A DNA stretch of 64,000 nt from Duganella sp. Root1480D1 (GCF_001427305.1 NZ_LMFZ01000045.1:184598-248597), one strand, 5' to 3'; shown: positions 23,730 to 32,881, counted from the first letter of the stretch. Notes: generated from the sequence alone by a model not told the origin. Numbers and translations are program-made.

Positions 23730-25114
23730 GGCAGCGACGCTTCGGCAAACACATTGACGCCGGTCGCATCGACATAGGTGCTGCGTTCGCGCGACTGGTG
23801 CGGCAGCAGCTGCTCCATCTTGGCTTCGTCGCGGTAGATCAGGTACCACTCCAGCAGGTGTTCCATGCCGGGGCGTTCCGGGTTGCTGGAATGGACATTG
23901 GTCACCAGCAGGCGCCCGCCGCTCTTCATGCAGGAGGCAAAATAACTCAGCAGGCGGCTGCACACCTTGTCCGACAGGTAGTCGAACAGGCCGGCGCAAT
24001 ACACCACGTCGAAATCGGCGCCCACTTGCGGCCCGTCGATGCGGCGCTTCAGCAGGTTGTGCACGGAATCCTGCACGAAGCGGATGTCCGGCTGGCGCGC
24101 CAGGCCGGCGCTGATGCCGCTCAACTGTCCGCGCGTCCAGGCCAGCGTTTCCTCGCTGAAGTCGACCAGTTCAAACGACAGCCAGTGCGGCTCGTCGTAT
24201 TCGCGCAGGAAGCGCTGGATTTCCTGCGCCGGGCCGCAGCCCACGTTCAGCACGCGGAACGGGCGCCCGACACGGCGCGCAGCGTCGGCATGGCGCTTCA
24301 GGAAGTCGACCAGGATGTCGATGCGGTTGCGGTGCGCCACCGCCACCGCGGTTTGCAGGAAGGCCGCATTGACGATCTGGAAGTAGGTGCTCGGCCCCTG
24401 GCGCGGGTCGCCCAGGATCTGGTTCACCATCTCATAGTCGCCGGCATAACCGAGCGGCTTGCTGAAGGTGCGGAATACGAAAGGCGCGCGCAGGATCAGC
24501 GGGTGCAGCGCACCCTGGGCAAAGGCGCGGTGGGCGGCGGCGGCATCCGGCTCGACCAGCCCCGCTTCCTTGTTCAAATCATCGAAATAGCGGCGCACCC
24601 GCATGATCAGGGGCCCGGCCAGCTCGGCAAACACATCGGCGCGCAGGCGGCCGCCTTCTTTCGGCAGCGAATCGGACAGGTCGACCTGCTCCACCCAGCG
24701 CGCCACTTCAGCCAGGTAGGCACGCGATTCGTTGACGGCAATCTGGTAGTCGCGGCGGATGCGGAAACGTTCATCCCAGTCCAGCACGAACTTGCTCGCT
24801 TCGCGGCCCACGGCGCCTGGCAGCATGACCACCTCGCTCAGCTCGCGCCATTCGTCGATCAGCGTCACCGACACCACGGCGGTCAGGCCCGTGTTGACCA
24901 TGCTGATCACGACAGCCTTGCCGATATAGGCACTGGCAGTGCCCATGCGCACCGTCAGCTCGCTGAGTACTTCGCTGACCTGCACGATGGAATACGGGTT
25001 ATACACTTCCATCACCAGCGACTTGCGCTGGAGCGTCACGATGGTGCCGCGGACCGCTTCACCTTGCGTGTTCAGGAAACTGACGACCGGATCGATTTGC
25101 GCCTGTGAATACAC
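23726..25114 (-). CDS. phcB: SAM-dependent methyltransferase, PhcB-like (3-hydroxy fatty acid methyl ester synthase)
   Basis: A 462-residue two-part protein. Residues about 12-105 look like a beta-barrel of PilZ-like character (RGTIVTLQRKSLVMEVYNP). Residues about 250-440 are a class I methyltransferase with SAM motif VLNVGCGPAQEIQRFL and later ELVDFSEETLAWT and VVYCAGLFDYL. PhcB methylates 3-hydroxy fatty acids to the volatile or diffusible signal (3-OH PAME or 3-OH MAME in Ralstonia). As first gene, followed by S, R and Q homologues with 4-bp overlaps, it sets the operon identity. Which ester this organism makes cannot be read from the sequence. Confidence 0.86.
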   Translation of the reverse strand: MYSQAQIDPVVSFLNTQGEAVRGTIVTLQRKSLVMEVYNPYSIVQVSEVLSELTVRMGTASAYIGKAVVISMVNTGLTAVVSVTLIDEWRELSEVVMLPGAVGREASKFVLDWDERFRIRRDYQIAVNESRAYLAEVARWVEQVDLSDSLPKEGGRLRADVFAELAGPLIMRVRRYFDDLNKEAGLVEPDAAAAHRAFAQGALHPLILRAPFVFRTFSKPLGYAGDYEMVNQILGDPRQGPSTYFQIVNAAFLQTAVAVAHRNRIDILVDFLKRHADAARRVGRPFRVLNVGCGPAQEIQRFLREYDEPHWLSFELVDFSEETLAWTRGQLSGISAGLARQPDIRFVQDSVHNLLKRRIDGPQVGADFDVVYCAGLFDYLSDKVCSRLLSYFASCMKSGGRLLVTNVHSSNPERPGMEHLLEWYLIYRDEAKMEQLLPHQSRERSTYVDATGVNVFAEASLP

Positions 25115-25319
25115 TTTTATTCGGAACTTAAATGGTTGCCGTGAATTAAATTGAGTGTACTGACTTGTAGCCCAAATCGCAACGTTTCCCTAGGAAGAAT
25201 TGCCCGTCAAACAGTAGGGATTAATTAAATGACAAGCAAGCCCGGCGACCAAAAGTACGCTGCCGCACAGACGCGACCATTGCCCGATGCCAAACTGGCT
25301 GCAAGCCTTGGAGATCACG

Positions 25320-25496
25320 ATGAAGCAGTCACGCAAGCAGAATCCCGCTGAACTGGAGCGGGCCGCTTTCCACGAACGATTTGCCCGCAGTTTCAGCGAT
25401 CCGCGTTTCGACGGATTGCGCGAAGCGGTGGCGGCCCTGGAGGAGCTGGCCTGGCGCCAGTACTGCGAACGGCAGCGGCAGCCTTCGGCCCATTAG
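25320..25496 (+). CDS. Small conserved hypothetical protein, 58 aa
   Basis: The ATG at 25320 follows TTGGAGATCACG, a fair ribosome site. An in-frame ATG 33 bp upstream is possible. The product is helical and charged (ERAAFHERFARSFSDPRFDG, then REAVAALEELAWRQY), with no signal peptide. It ends tail to tail with the glycosyltransferase gene, overlapping by 4 bp. I do not recognise a function. A 40-codon frame at 25229-25351 overlaps its start but has weak support. Confidence 0.6.
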   Translation: MKQSRKQNPAELERAAFHERFARSFSDPRFDGLREAVAALEELAWRQYCERQRQPSAH

Positions 25497-26686
25497 CCGT
25501 TCGACACCAGCAACTCCAGGCGGGCCGCCAGCCGGTCCGCCATCTGCGCCGGGGTAAAGCCGGCATAGCGGTTGGCCACCCCGCGCGCCGCCATCAGGGT
25601 GCGGCCATCCATCAGCAGGCTGCGCACCACGCTGCGCCAATCCACCGTGCCCGGCAGGCGGCCGCCGTTGACTGCCACGCCTGCCTGTTCCAGCCTGGCC
25701 GCCAGCAGGTAGCGCTCGAGCTGGGTCGGCAGCAGCAGCATCGGCACCGCCGCCAGCAGCGAATGCGCGATGGTGCCCTCGCCCGCCTGGCTGACGCAGA
25801 TGCGCGATTCGGCCAGCGCCGCTGCCAGGTTGACCGGGCCGCGCGCATAGGCCAGGCTGGTGGCATGTACCGGCGGCACCGCACCGGCAGCTACTTCCGG
25901 TTGGTAGCACAGCACCCGGCAGCCTTCCATCACCAGGGCGTGCAGCACGGCGACATGGGCCGGATGCTCCTGCCGCAAGTAGACGAACACCTTATGCCCA
26001 TGGCCCGGCGGCCATTGCGGCGCTTCGCCGGCCGCTGCCACGAACGCCGGGCCAAACCACTGCTCGCGTTCGGGCGGACGGCCGTAATGGTCGAGTTCGG
26101 GCCAGGCGCACAGGAAGTGCTGGCGCCCCAGCAGCGCGTCGGCCGCCTGGACATAAGGCACGCCGCCGTGGTGCACCAGCACCGTGTTCATTACTTTCAG
26201 GGTGTGCATTTCGGCGGCAGCCAGACGTTGCAGGTCCATCGCTTCCCAAGGGCGGAAGTTGGGCAGCGGCTGGCCGGACGGCGGCAAGGTAAAGCCGGCC
26301 CCGATCGCTGCCGCGGGGATGTCCAGCGTGCGCGCCGCCAGCAAGGCCGTGGGAGCGAACTCGGCCACGACCACGTCCGGCTTCAGCAACTGCAACGCGG
26401 AGCGCCAGCCGCGCACCAGCCCGTCCAGTCCCTGCGCCTCGCGGTAGCCGGAGGCGAGCATGATCTCGGCCAGGCTGGCCGCATGCTGGGCAGCCCCGTG
26501 CAGCCACAGCGGCGCCTGCAGCATCGTCACGTCGAGCCCGCCCAGCAGGCGGCGCGCCTGCGCCAGGTCGCGTACCGACAGGCTGACGGCATGGCGCCGT
26601 GCCAGCAGGGCTTGCGCAATGACCCGCAAGCGTCCTGCATGGGCGGGATCCCCGCCTAATTCCCAAGCCAGGTGGAAGTGAGCCAT
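25493..26686 (-). CDS. GT-B fold glycosyltransferase, UGT/YjiC-like
   Basis: A 397-residue protein with the two Rossmann-like halves of UDP-glucosyltransferase-type enzymes that glycosylate small hydrophobic acceptors. The N-terminal acceptor half starts MAHFHLAWELGGDPAHAGRL. The C-terminal donor half has VSQAGEGTIAHSLLAAVPMLLLPTQLERYLLAARLEQAGVA, the counterpart of the HGGxGT...P...DQ donor motif, with Ser-Gln in place of the usual His-Gly. The first His after MAHF could be catalytic. It is a single gene, divergent from the GGDEF gene at 26794. The acceptor is unknown. Confidence 0.8.
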   Translation of the reverse strand: MAHFHLAWELGGDPAHAGRLRVIAQALLARRHAVSLSVRDLAQARRLLGGLDVTMLQAPLWLHGAAQHAASLAEIMLASGYREAQGLDGLVRGWRSALQLLKPDVVVAEFAPTALLAARTLDIPAAAIGAGFTLPPSGQPLPNFRPWEAMDLQRLAAAEMHTLKVMNTVLVHHGGVPYVQAADALLGRQHFLCAWPELDHYGRPPEREQWFGPAFVAAAGEAPQWPPGHGHKVFVYLRQEHPAHVAVLHALVMEGCRVLCYQPEVAAGAVPPVHATSLAYARGPVNLAAALAESRICVSQAGEGTIAHSLLAAVPMLLLPTQLERYLLAARLEQAGVAVNGGRLPGTVDWRSVVRSLLMDGRTLMAARGVANRYAGFTPAQMADRLAARLELLVSNG

Positions 26687-26793
26687 TATCGGTTCACCCA
26701 GCCAAGTGTCATTGCATTTTTCACATTATTTCCAAGAAAGGCCGTGCATTGGATTTTAGAACACACTCGCAAACAGGTGTGCAATACTAAGCC

Positions 26794-29169
26794 ATGGCCC
26801 TCTCCCGATTGTTACCACAGAGCTTGCGCGCGCGCATGACTTGCGTGGTCATCTTGTTCGTGCTTGCGGCTACTACCATCGTGACCTGGCTGGCGCTGTC
26901 GATGTCCGAACGGGATATGAAAAGCGTGATCGGCCAGCAACAGTTCAGCCTGTTATCGGTGGCCGCCGCCCATATCGACGAGCAATTGGCCAGCAAGCGC
27001 CTGCTGCTGGCCTCCATCGCCGACGCCATTCCGTCCACCCAGCGCACGCCATCGGCAATCCGGGCCGCCATTGAGCGCCACGCTTCCGCTTCCGGCGAAT
27101 TCGCCAACGTGGCGGCATTCGACAGCAACGGCAAATTCCTGGCCAGCCTGCGCGCGCCGCAGCAGGACAATCCCAGTGTGGCGGACCGCGCCTACTTCGA
27201 ACAGACCCTGGCCCAAAAGCGCGCCATCATATCACCGCCCCTGCGCGGGCGCGTGTCCAGTTTGCCGGTAGTCGTGCTGACCCATCCCATTATCGATAGC
27301 GGCGGCGACGTGCAGGTGGTACTGGTGGGCAGCATCGACTTGCTGAACTCCGACTTCTTCCATCATTTCAACACCATGAAGCCGGGGAAGACAGGCTTCA
27401 TGTTCATCATGACCACCGAGGGCCTGCTGGTCAACCACCCCAACAAGGCGAGGCTGCTGGAACACATCAACGCGCGGCCCGGCCTCAATCTTGGCACCCA
27501 GCGCGCCCTCGATGGTTTCGAAGGCTGGATGGAAGCCACCAACAAGGAAGGGGTGGAAGGCATCTATTCTTATAAGCGCTTGAATGCCACCAACTGGATC
27601 GTGGCCGCCCGCTATCCGACTGCCGAAGCGTTTGCGCCCATGATCAGCATGCGCCAGCAAGCCGTGCTGGCAGCCACCCTGTTTGCCGCGGTGGCCGGCG
27701 CATTGAGCTGGCTGATGATCAATCTGCTGCTGTCGCCGCTGCAAAAACTGCGCGCCAACCTGCATGCCATCCGCAACCGTGGCGGCGATATCAGCCTGCT
27801 GCGCAGCGGCAGCAAGGACGAAATCGGTGAACTCAGCGACGCCCTGTATGAGCTGACTGCCGAACGCGAGGCCGCGCGCGAGCGCCTGGCCGAAAGCGAA
27901 AAGCGGGCGCGCGTCATCGCCGACAACATCCCGGCGCTGGTGGCCTATATCGACCGCGACCTGCGCTACCGCTTCACCAACGAGCATTACCAGTTCCTGC
28001 TCGGCATCGACCCGCGCGCCATGGTCGGCCGGCGCTTTGACGAAGTGTTCGGCGCGGACGCCTTCGAACGCTGGAAGGATTGCTTCGACATCGTGCTGGC
28101 CGGGCGCCGCATCCACGTCGAACGCCCCGGCGAGGAACTGGAGCGCCACCTGCACCTGATGGCCGAACTGGTGCCGGACCTGGCGCCAGACGGCAGTGTG
28201 CTCGGCTTCTATATGATGTGCACCGACATCACCGAGCGCAAAACCGCGGAACTGGCGCAGGCCGCCAGCGAGAAGCGCCTGCGCCTGATTGCCGACCATT
28301 TGCCGGTCATGATCAGCGCCATCGACCGCGAGCATGTCCTGCAATTCGGCAATGCCACCTACCGCCGCTGGCTCGACACCGATCCGGACACGCTGCCTGG
28401 CCGCCCGATGTCCAGCGTGAGCGGCGAAGCCGCCTACCAGGAAGCCCGTCCCTGGCTGGACCGCGCCTTCGGCGGCGAAGTGACCGAATACGAATCGACC
28501 GCGCGCCTGCACGGCGAACCGCGCGTGCTGGAGACCATCTTCGTGCCGGACGTGCGCAAGGATGGCAGCGTGCCTTTTGTCTATGCGCTGACCACCGATG
28601 TCACGCGCAGCCGCGAGGTGGAAGCGGAGCTGCTGCGCCAGGCCAGGCGCGACCCGCTGACCGGCATCCCCAACCGGCGCCAGTTCGAGGATGTGCTGGA
28701 CCAGGCGATCGAGCGCGTGCGCCGCCAGGACAGCCAGATGGCGCTGGCCTACCTCGACATCGATAATTTCAAGCACATCAACGACAGCCTGGGCCACGCC
28801 GGCGGCGACGAGGTGTTGAAGGAGTTTGCCTTGCGCCTGTCGGGCAGCGTGCGCACCACCGATACCGTGGCACGCCTGGCCGGCGACGAATTCGTGATCG
28901 TGTTCGAAAACATCCGGCATGCGGAAGAGGTGCGGCTGTTGGCGGAGAAGGTCATGGCTTCGGTCGCGCCCGACTTTACGGTGCTGGATGCGCCGCTGCG
29001 CGTGACCACCAGCATCGGCATTGCCCTCTACGCCGGCGGCACCGAGACGGCGGGCGGCCTGATCGGGCGGGCCGACATGGCGCTGTACGACACCAAACGG
29101 CGCGGCCGCAACGGCTTCACTATCGACAATGGCCGCGGCCTGCCGGAACCGGCGGCCACGCCGCCCTAA
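26794..29169 (+). CDS. Cache-HAMP-PAS-PAS-GGDEF diguanylate cyclase
   Basis: A 791-residue inner-membrane protein. TM1 is at about 12-32 and TM2 at about 290-312, with a periplasmic double-Cache sensor between them (segments such as DRAYFEQTLAQKRAIISPPLRGR). HAMP is at about 313-365, and the two PAS domains at about 370-490 and 498-615. The GGDEF domain at about 620-780 has active site AGDEF (about 695) preceded by I-site RTTD. A Gly-to-Ala change at the first position is common in active cyclases. It should couple an extracellular small-molecule signal to c-di-GMP. Its stop overlaps the LysR gene stop by 4 bp. Confidence 0.9.
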   Translation: MALSRLLPQSLRARMTCVVILFVLAATTIVTWLALSMSERDMKSVIGQQQFSLLSVAAAHIDEQLASKRLLLASIADAIPSTQRTPSAIRAAIERHASASGEFANVAAFDSNGKFLASLRAPQQDNPSVADRAYFEQTLAQKRAIISPPLRGRVSSLPVVVLTHPIIDSGGDVQVVLVGSIDLLNSDFFHHFNTMKPGKTGFMFIMTTEGLLVNHPNKARLLEHINARPGLNLGTQRALDGFEGWMEATNKEGVEGIYSYKRLNATNWIVAARYPTAEAFAPMISMRQQAVLAATLFAAVAGALSWLMINLLLSPLQKLRANLHAIRNRGGDISLLRSGSKDEIGELSDALYELTAEREAARERLAESEKRARVIADNIPALVAYIDRDLRYRFTNEHYQFLLGIDPRAMVGRRFDEVFGADAFERWKDCFDIVLAGRRIHVERPGEELERHLHLMAELVPDLAPDGSVLGFYMMCTDITERKTAELAQAASEKRLRLIADHLPVMISAIDREHVLQFGNATYRRWLDTDPDTLPGRPMSSVSGEAAYQEARPWLDRAFGGEVTEYESTARLHGEPRVLETIFVPDVRKDGSVPFVYALTTDVTRSREVEAELLRQARRDPLTGIPNRRQFEDVLDQAIERVRRQDSQMALAYLDIDNFKHINDSLGHAGGDEVLKEFALRLSGSVRTTDTVARLAGDEFVIVFENIRHAEEVRLLAEKVMASVAPDFTVLDAPLRVTTSIGIALYAGGTETAGGLIGRADMALYDTKRRGRNGFTIDNGRGLPEPAATPP

Positions 29170-30056
29170 ACTTCGCGCAGCAGTTCGATGAAGCGGCGGC
29201 CCGCCGGGCCTGGCGGCGTATCCTTGCGCCAGCTCGCATACATCGAGAAGGCGACGCCCAGGATGGGGCTGGCCTCCAGGGCCAACTCGACCAGCGTGCC
29301 GCGCGCCAGTTCCTCCTCCACCATATGGCGCGGCATGCCGCCCCAGCCCAAGCCCGCGCGCAGGAACGCATGCTTGGCGCCGAGGTCCGCCAGGCGCCAG
29401 CCCTGCTGGTTGACCACGCCGAACTGGCGCCCTGCGGTCAGGGTCGAGCGGTCGCTCAGGATCAATTGCACGTGGCGCGCCGCCTCGCTGCGCGCTATCG
29501 GCGCCGGCAGGGCCGCCAAAGGATGGCCAGCGGCGGCCACGGCCACCACCGGCACCTCAAACAGGAAATCGGTGTCGCACTCCGGCGGCACGTCGGGATA
29601 GGATCCCACCACAGCCAGCCGGCAGCGCCGCTCCAACAAGGGCTGCACCACGGCGCCCAACGCTTCGACGTCGAGCCGCAGCGGCGTGCCGGGGAATTCG
29701 TGGTGGAAGGCGCGTACCGCTTCCGTCAGGCGGGCGATCGGGAACATCACGTCGACCGCGACCGACAATTCGGCCTCCAGCCCTTCCGCCAGGGTGCGTG
29801 CCTTGGCCTTGAAGCCGTCCATGCTGCGGGCGGCGGCGCGCGCCGAATCGAGCAAGGCGCGGCCTTGTTCGGTCAGGCGCGGGTAGCGGCCACTGCGGTC
29901 GAACAGCGGAAAGCCGACTTGCATTTCGAGATTGGCGAGGGTCTGGCTGACCACCGATTGCGCGCGCCGCAGCTTGCGGCCCGCCGCCGAAAAGCTGCCC
30001 TCTTCCGCCGCCGCGATGAAAGTACGGAGCTGGTCCATCGACATTGCGTCGAGCAT
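29166..30056 (-). CDS. LysR family transcriptional regulator
   Basis: A 296-residue regulator with an N-terminal winged helix (MDQLRTFIAAAEEGSFSAAG, then RKLRRAQSVVSQTLANLEMQV and LFDRSGRYPRLTEQG) and a C-terminal periplasmic-binding-like effector domain. The ATG at 30056 follows AGGATCG; ATGs at 30044 and 30038 are alternatives. It is divergent from the heme-oxygenase-like gene at 30177 with a 120-bp shared promoter region, so it probably controls that gene and itself. The effector is unknown. Its helix-turn-helix differs from the one I recall for PhcA, so I do not assign that role. Confidence 0.9.
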   Translation of the reverse strand: MLDAMSMDQLRTFIAAAEEGSFSAAGRKLRRAQSVVSQTLANLEMQVGFPLFDRSGRYPRLTEQGRALLDSARAAARSMDGFKAKARTLAEGLEAELSVAVDVMFPIARLTEAVRAFHHEFPGTPLRLDVEALGAVVQPLLERRCRLAVVGSYPDVPPECDTDFLFEVPVVAVAAAGHPLAALPAPIARSEAARHVQLILSDRSTLTAGRQFGVVNQQGWRLADLGAKHAFLRAGLGWGGMPRHMVEEELARGTLVELALEASPILGVAFSMYASWRKDTPPGPAGRRFIELLREV

Positions 30057-30176
30057 GTGCGATCCTGTGTTGTACCAATGGCGGCCGATTTTACACGACG
30101 GTGTAAGACTGGTCTGACACAGTGGCGCGCTTCCCTCTGCTTGGAAACACTGCCTTGCTTTTGGATACTGGTTGAC

Positions 30177-31316
30177 ATGATGACCACACTTCCACTCAGC
30201 CGTAGCCCTCAGGCCGCCGCCAGCGGCCCCTCGCAACAGCTGTATATGCTGCTGCGCGAGGCGCCTGATCGCGCCGCTGCCACCGCCTACCTGCAGCGGC
30301 GCCTGGCGGAAGCGGCGGCCCTGCCTTCCGCCTGGAGCGACGGGGTGCAGGGGCTGGAACAATGGCTGGAACTGCGCAGCCGCAACCGCGCGGAAGAATT
30401 CCGGCAATACCAGCAAGGGCGCCAGGAAGGCGCCCCGCGCCGCCACTTTGCCACACTGGCACAAGCCCGGCGCTTCCTGTCGGTACAGGCGCCAGTTTTG
30501 CTGGTCGAAGGCGCCTGGCTGCACTCAGTGCTCGATTATTGGCGCCATGCGGCCTATATGCCGCTGGTCAAGCTCTACCTTGATTACCTTGGTAAAGGCA
30601 TCCCGGCGGCCAATCATGTTGCGCAGGTGCGACAGGTTCTTGCGGTGCAAGCCTGCAGCACCTGGCAAGACCTGGAAGACAGTGGCTTTGTGCAAGGCGC
30701 GATCCGCCTGGCCCTGGCCAGCACCGGCGAACGCTATTTGGCAGAAATACTTGGCTACCAGCTTGCCGTTGCCGACCAGCCGGCCGCACAACCCTCGCTC
30801 CTGCTTGAACTGGCCGAACTGGGCATCGCACTGCCGCCACCGCCGCCATCCGACACCGTCATCCTGAATGTGTTGCGCGCCCTGCTCGGCGACGCACCGG
30901 AAAACGCAGCGCAGTTCCTCCAGCAGGTGGAGCTGGGCTACGCCCTCGGCCGCATCGGCCTGCAAACCTTGCCCGCAACGCCCGAGGACGGCGCGCCGCA
31001 AGACCCGCCGGTGGCCAACGGGTCCGCCAACGCCGCCATTTTCGCGCCGCCCGTAACCATCGATGACAAAACGGCAGGCGCGCCGCCCGAACCGGAACAA
31101 GCGCGTCCCATCTTGCGCCACCGTTTCGACGGCGACGAACATGCCTGGGAAACCATTACCAGCGATCTCGGCTTGCTGGAAGCCCAGATCGCGGCATGCG
31201 GCGGAAAGGCGGAGGCGATGACCATGCTGGCCCGCCATATGGGGCCGTCCGTGCACCACCAGCCGCTTGGCCTGATGGCGGCACGCGTCTATTCCCAATT
31301 GTTCGCACTGGCCTGA
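30177..31316 (+). CDS. Heme-oxygenase-like protein, iron-containing redox enzyme family (divergent)
   Basis: A 379-residue, mainly helical soluble protein. The central block (WLHSVLDYWRHAAYMPLVKLYLDYLGKG, NHVAQVRQVL, FVQGAIRLALASTGERYLAEILGYQL, LLLELAELGI) resembles the iron-containing redox enzyme family (PF14518-like) with a heme-oxygenase-like fold. After LAELGI, relatives I remember have a segment with a metal-ligand His. Here five consecutive prolines and SDTVILN occupy that place. The C-terminal 70 residues contain HRFDGDEHAWETI. ATG ATG at 30177/30180 has only a weak site. The reaction is unknown. Confidence 0.55.
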   Translation: MMTTLPLSRSPQAAASGPSQQLYMLLREAPDRAAATAYLQRRLAEAAALPSAWSDGVQGLEQWLELRSRNRAEEFRQYQQGRQEGAPRRHFATLAQARRFLSVQAPVLLVEGAWLHSVLDYWRHAAYMPLVKLYLDYLGKGIPAANHVAQVRQVLAVQACSTWQDLEDSGFVQGAIRLALASTGERYLAEILGYQLAVADQPAAQPSLLLELAELGIALPPPPPSDTVILNVLRALLGDAPENAAQFLQQVELGYALGRIGLQTLPATPEDGAPQDPPVANGSANAAIFAPPVTIDDKTAGAPPEPEQARPILRHRFDGDEHAWETITSDLGLLEAQIAACGGKAEAMTMLARHMGPSVHHQPLGLMAARVYSQLFALA

Positions 31317-31443
31317 GTTCGATCGGCTCGACTTCACGTTGTGGGCCGATTTCAGCACTCCATTGCGGATCAAGGCCAGGACCGCGCCTGGTGCTGCAAT
31401 CCACCGAAGCTCTCCATAAAATGCGGGCAAATCGAATCGATGG

Positions 31444-31470
31444 GCGGCCCGCGGTCGCAGCGCGGGCCGC
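31444..31470. other. Strong hairpin in the leader of the purine permease gene
   Basis: Ten perfectly paired bases (GCGGCCCGCG at 31444-31453 with its complement at 31461-31470) enclose a 7-base loop. The hairpin lies 113 bp upstream of the permease GTG in a 266-bp gap that otherwise holds no gene I can support. No T-run follows, so it is not a standard terminator. A leader regulatory structure is possible. Confidence 0.45.
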
Positions 31471-31582
31471 AAGCCAGTGCACGGCGCGCAGAACTTCAAG
31501 TCTGTTTCATGGGAGGATAGCGCGAGCGCATTAGGCTTGCTGTAGTGGTATGCTCCCCGGTAGTTCAAACCGGGGAGCAGTC

Positions 31583-32881
31583 GTGTCGATCGTAGAAAAA
31601 TTATTCAAACTCAAGGAAGCCGGCAGCGATGTACGCACGGAGGTAGTGGCGGGTATCACCACCTTCCTGACCATGGCCTACATTATCTTCGTTAACCCCG
31701 CCATCCTTGGCGATGCCGGTTTGCCGAAAGAAGCAGTCTTCGTCGCCACCTGCCTCGCCGCTGCACTGGGCACGGCCATCATGGCCTTGTATGCCAACTA
31801 CCCGATCGGCATGGCGCCAGGCATGGGCTTGAATGCCTACTTCGCCTACGCCGTAGTGCTTGGCATGGGCATCAAATGGCCGGTCGCGCTGGGTGCGGTC
31901 TTCATTTCCGGCTGCCTGTTCCTGCTTGTCAGCCTGCTTGGGCTGCGGGAAGCCATTGTCAACGGCATCCCGCGCTCGCTGCGTATCGCGATCACCGTCG
32001 GCCTTGGCCTGTTCCTCGGCCTGATCGCACTGAAAAGTGCCGGCATTGTCATGGCCAACCCAAACACCATGGTAACCGTAGGAGACCTGCATAAACCGCC
32101 TGCATTGCTTGCCGTCGTTGGCTTCCTGTTGATCGTTACGCTGGACCGCCTGAAAGTCAAAGGCGCAATCCTGATCGGCATCATGGCCGTGACCGTACTG
32201 AGCTTCTTCTTCGCCGGGAATCAATTCCATGGCGTGTTCTCCGCGCCGCCATCGCTGGACGCGACGCTCCTCAAGCTGGATGTGCCGGGCGCGCTGGGCG
32301 TAGGCGTGCTGAATGTGGTGCTGGTGTTCTTCCTGGTCGAACTGTTCGACGCCACTGGCACCCTGATGGGCGTCGCCAGCCGGGCCGGCCTGCTGGTGAG
32401 CGGCAAGATGGAGCGCCTGAACAAGGCCCTGCTGGCCGACAGCACCGCCATCGTGGCCGGTTCCATGCTTGGCACCTCAAGCACCACTGCCTACCTGGAA
32501 AGCGCTTCGGGCGTACAGGCCGGCGGGCGCACCGGCCTCACCGCGCTGGTGGTGGCGATTCTGTTCCTGGCCGCCCTTTTCATCGCGCCTTTGGCTGGCG
32601 TGGTGCCGCCATACGCCACGGCGCCAGCGCTGCTGTTCGTCGCCTGCCTGATGCTGCGCGACCTCGGCGACTTCGACTGGAATGAAACCACCGAATGCAT
32701 TCCGGCCGCGATCACCGCCCTGCTGATTCCCTTCACTTACTCCATCGCACACGGCATCGCCTTTGGCTTCATCACCTACGCGGCGCTCAAGCTGCTGACC
32801 GGCCGTTTTCGCGAAGTGAAACCGATCGTCTGGGTGATCGCCATCGTCTTCAGCTTCAAGTACGCCTATATCGGCGCGTAA
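31583..32881 (+). CDS. NCS2-type purine permease (AzgA-like guanine/hypoxanthine transporter)
   Basis: A 432-residue inner-membrane protein with about 13 helices. The N-terminal DVRTEVVAGITTFLTMAYIIFVNP and GMAPGMGLNAYFAYAV are hallmarks of the AzgA/PbuG branch of nucleobase:cation symporters, which import adenine, guanine or hypoxanthine with H+. ELFDATGTLMGVASRAGLL and STTAYLESASGVQAGGRTGL form the substrate-site helices. I chose GTG at 31583 because GGGGAG lies just upstream; an in-frame ATG at 31550 has no site. The stop overlaps the opposing ACT-domain gene by 16 bp. Confidence 0.93.
   Translation: MSIVEKLFKLKEAGSDVRTEVVAGITTFLTMAYIIFVNPAILGDAGLPKEAVFVATCLAAALGTAIMALYANYPIGMAPGMGLNAYFAYAVVLGMGIKWPVALGAVFISGCLFLLVSLLGLREAIVNGIPRSLRIAITVGLGLFLGLIALKSAGIVMANPNTMVTVGDLHKPPALLAVVGFLLIVTLDRLKVKGAILIGIMAVTVLSFFFAGNQFHGVFSAPPSLDATLLKLDVPGALGVGVLNVVLVFFLVELFDATGTLMGVASRAGLLVSGKMERLNKALLADSTAIVAGSMLGTSSTTAYLESASGVQAGGRTGLTALVVAILFLAALFIAPLAGVVPPYATAPALLFVACLMLRDLGDFDWNETTECIPAAITALLIPFTYSIAHGIAFGFITYAALKLLTGRFREVKPIVWVIAIVFSFKYAYIGA

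Noticed and set aside
25229..25351. 40-codon frame upstream of the 58-aa gene
   Set aside because: It has a distant AGGGA, weak codon bias and overlaps the better-supported start at 25320. Evidence is insufficient.
29166..30056. PhcA, the LysR-type target of the Phc system
   Set aside because: The helix-turn-helix region does not resemble the Ralstonia PhcA N-terminus that I recall, and divergence from the heme-oxygenase-like gene points to local control.
31444..31470. Intrinsic terminator after the gene ending at 31316
   Set aside because: The stem is strong but no T-run follows on either strand.
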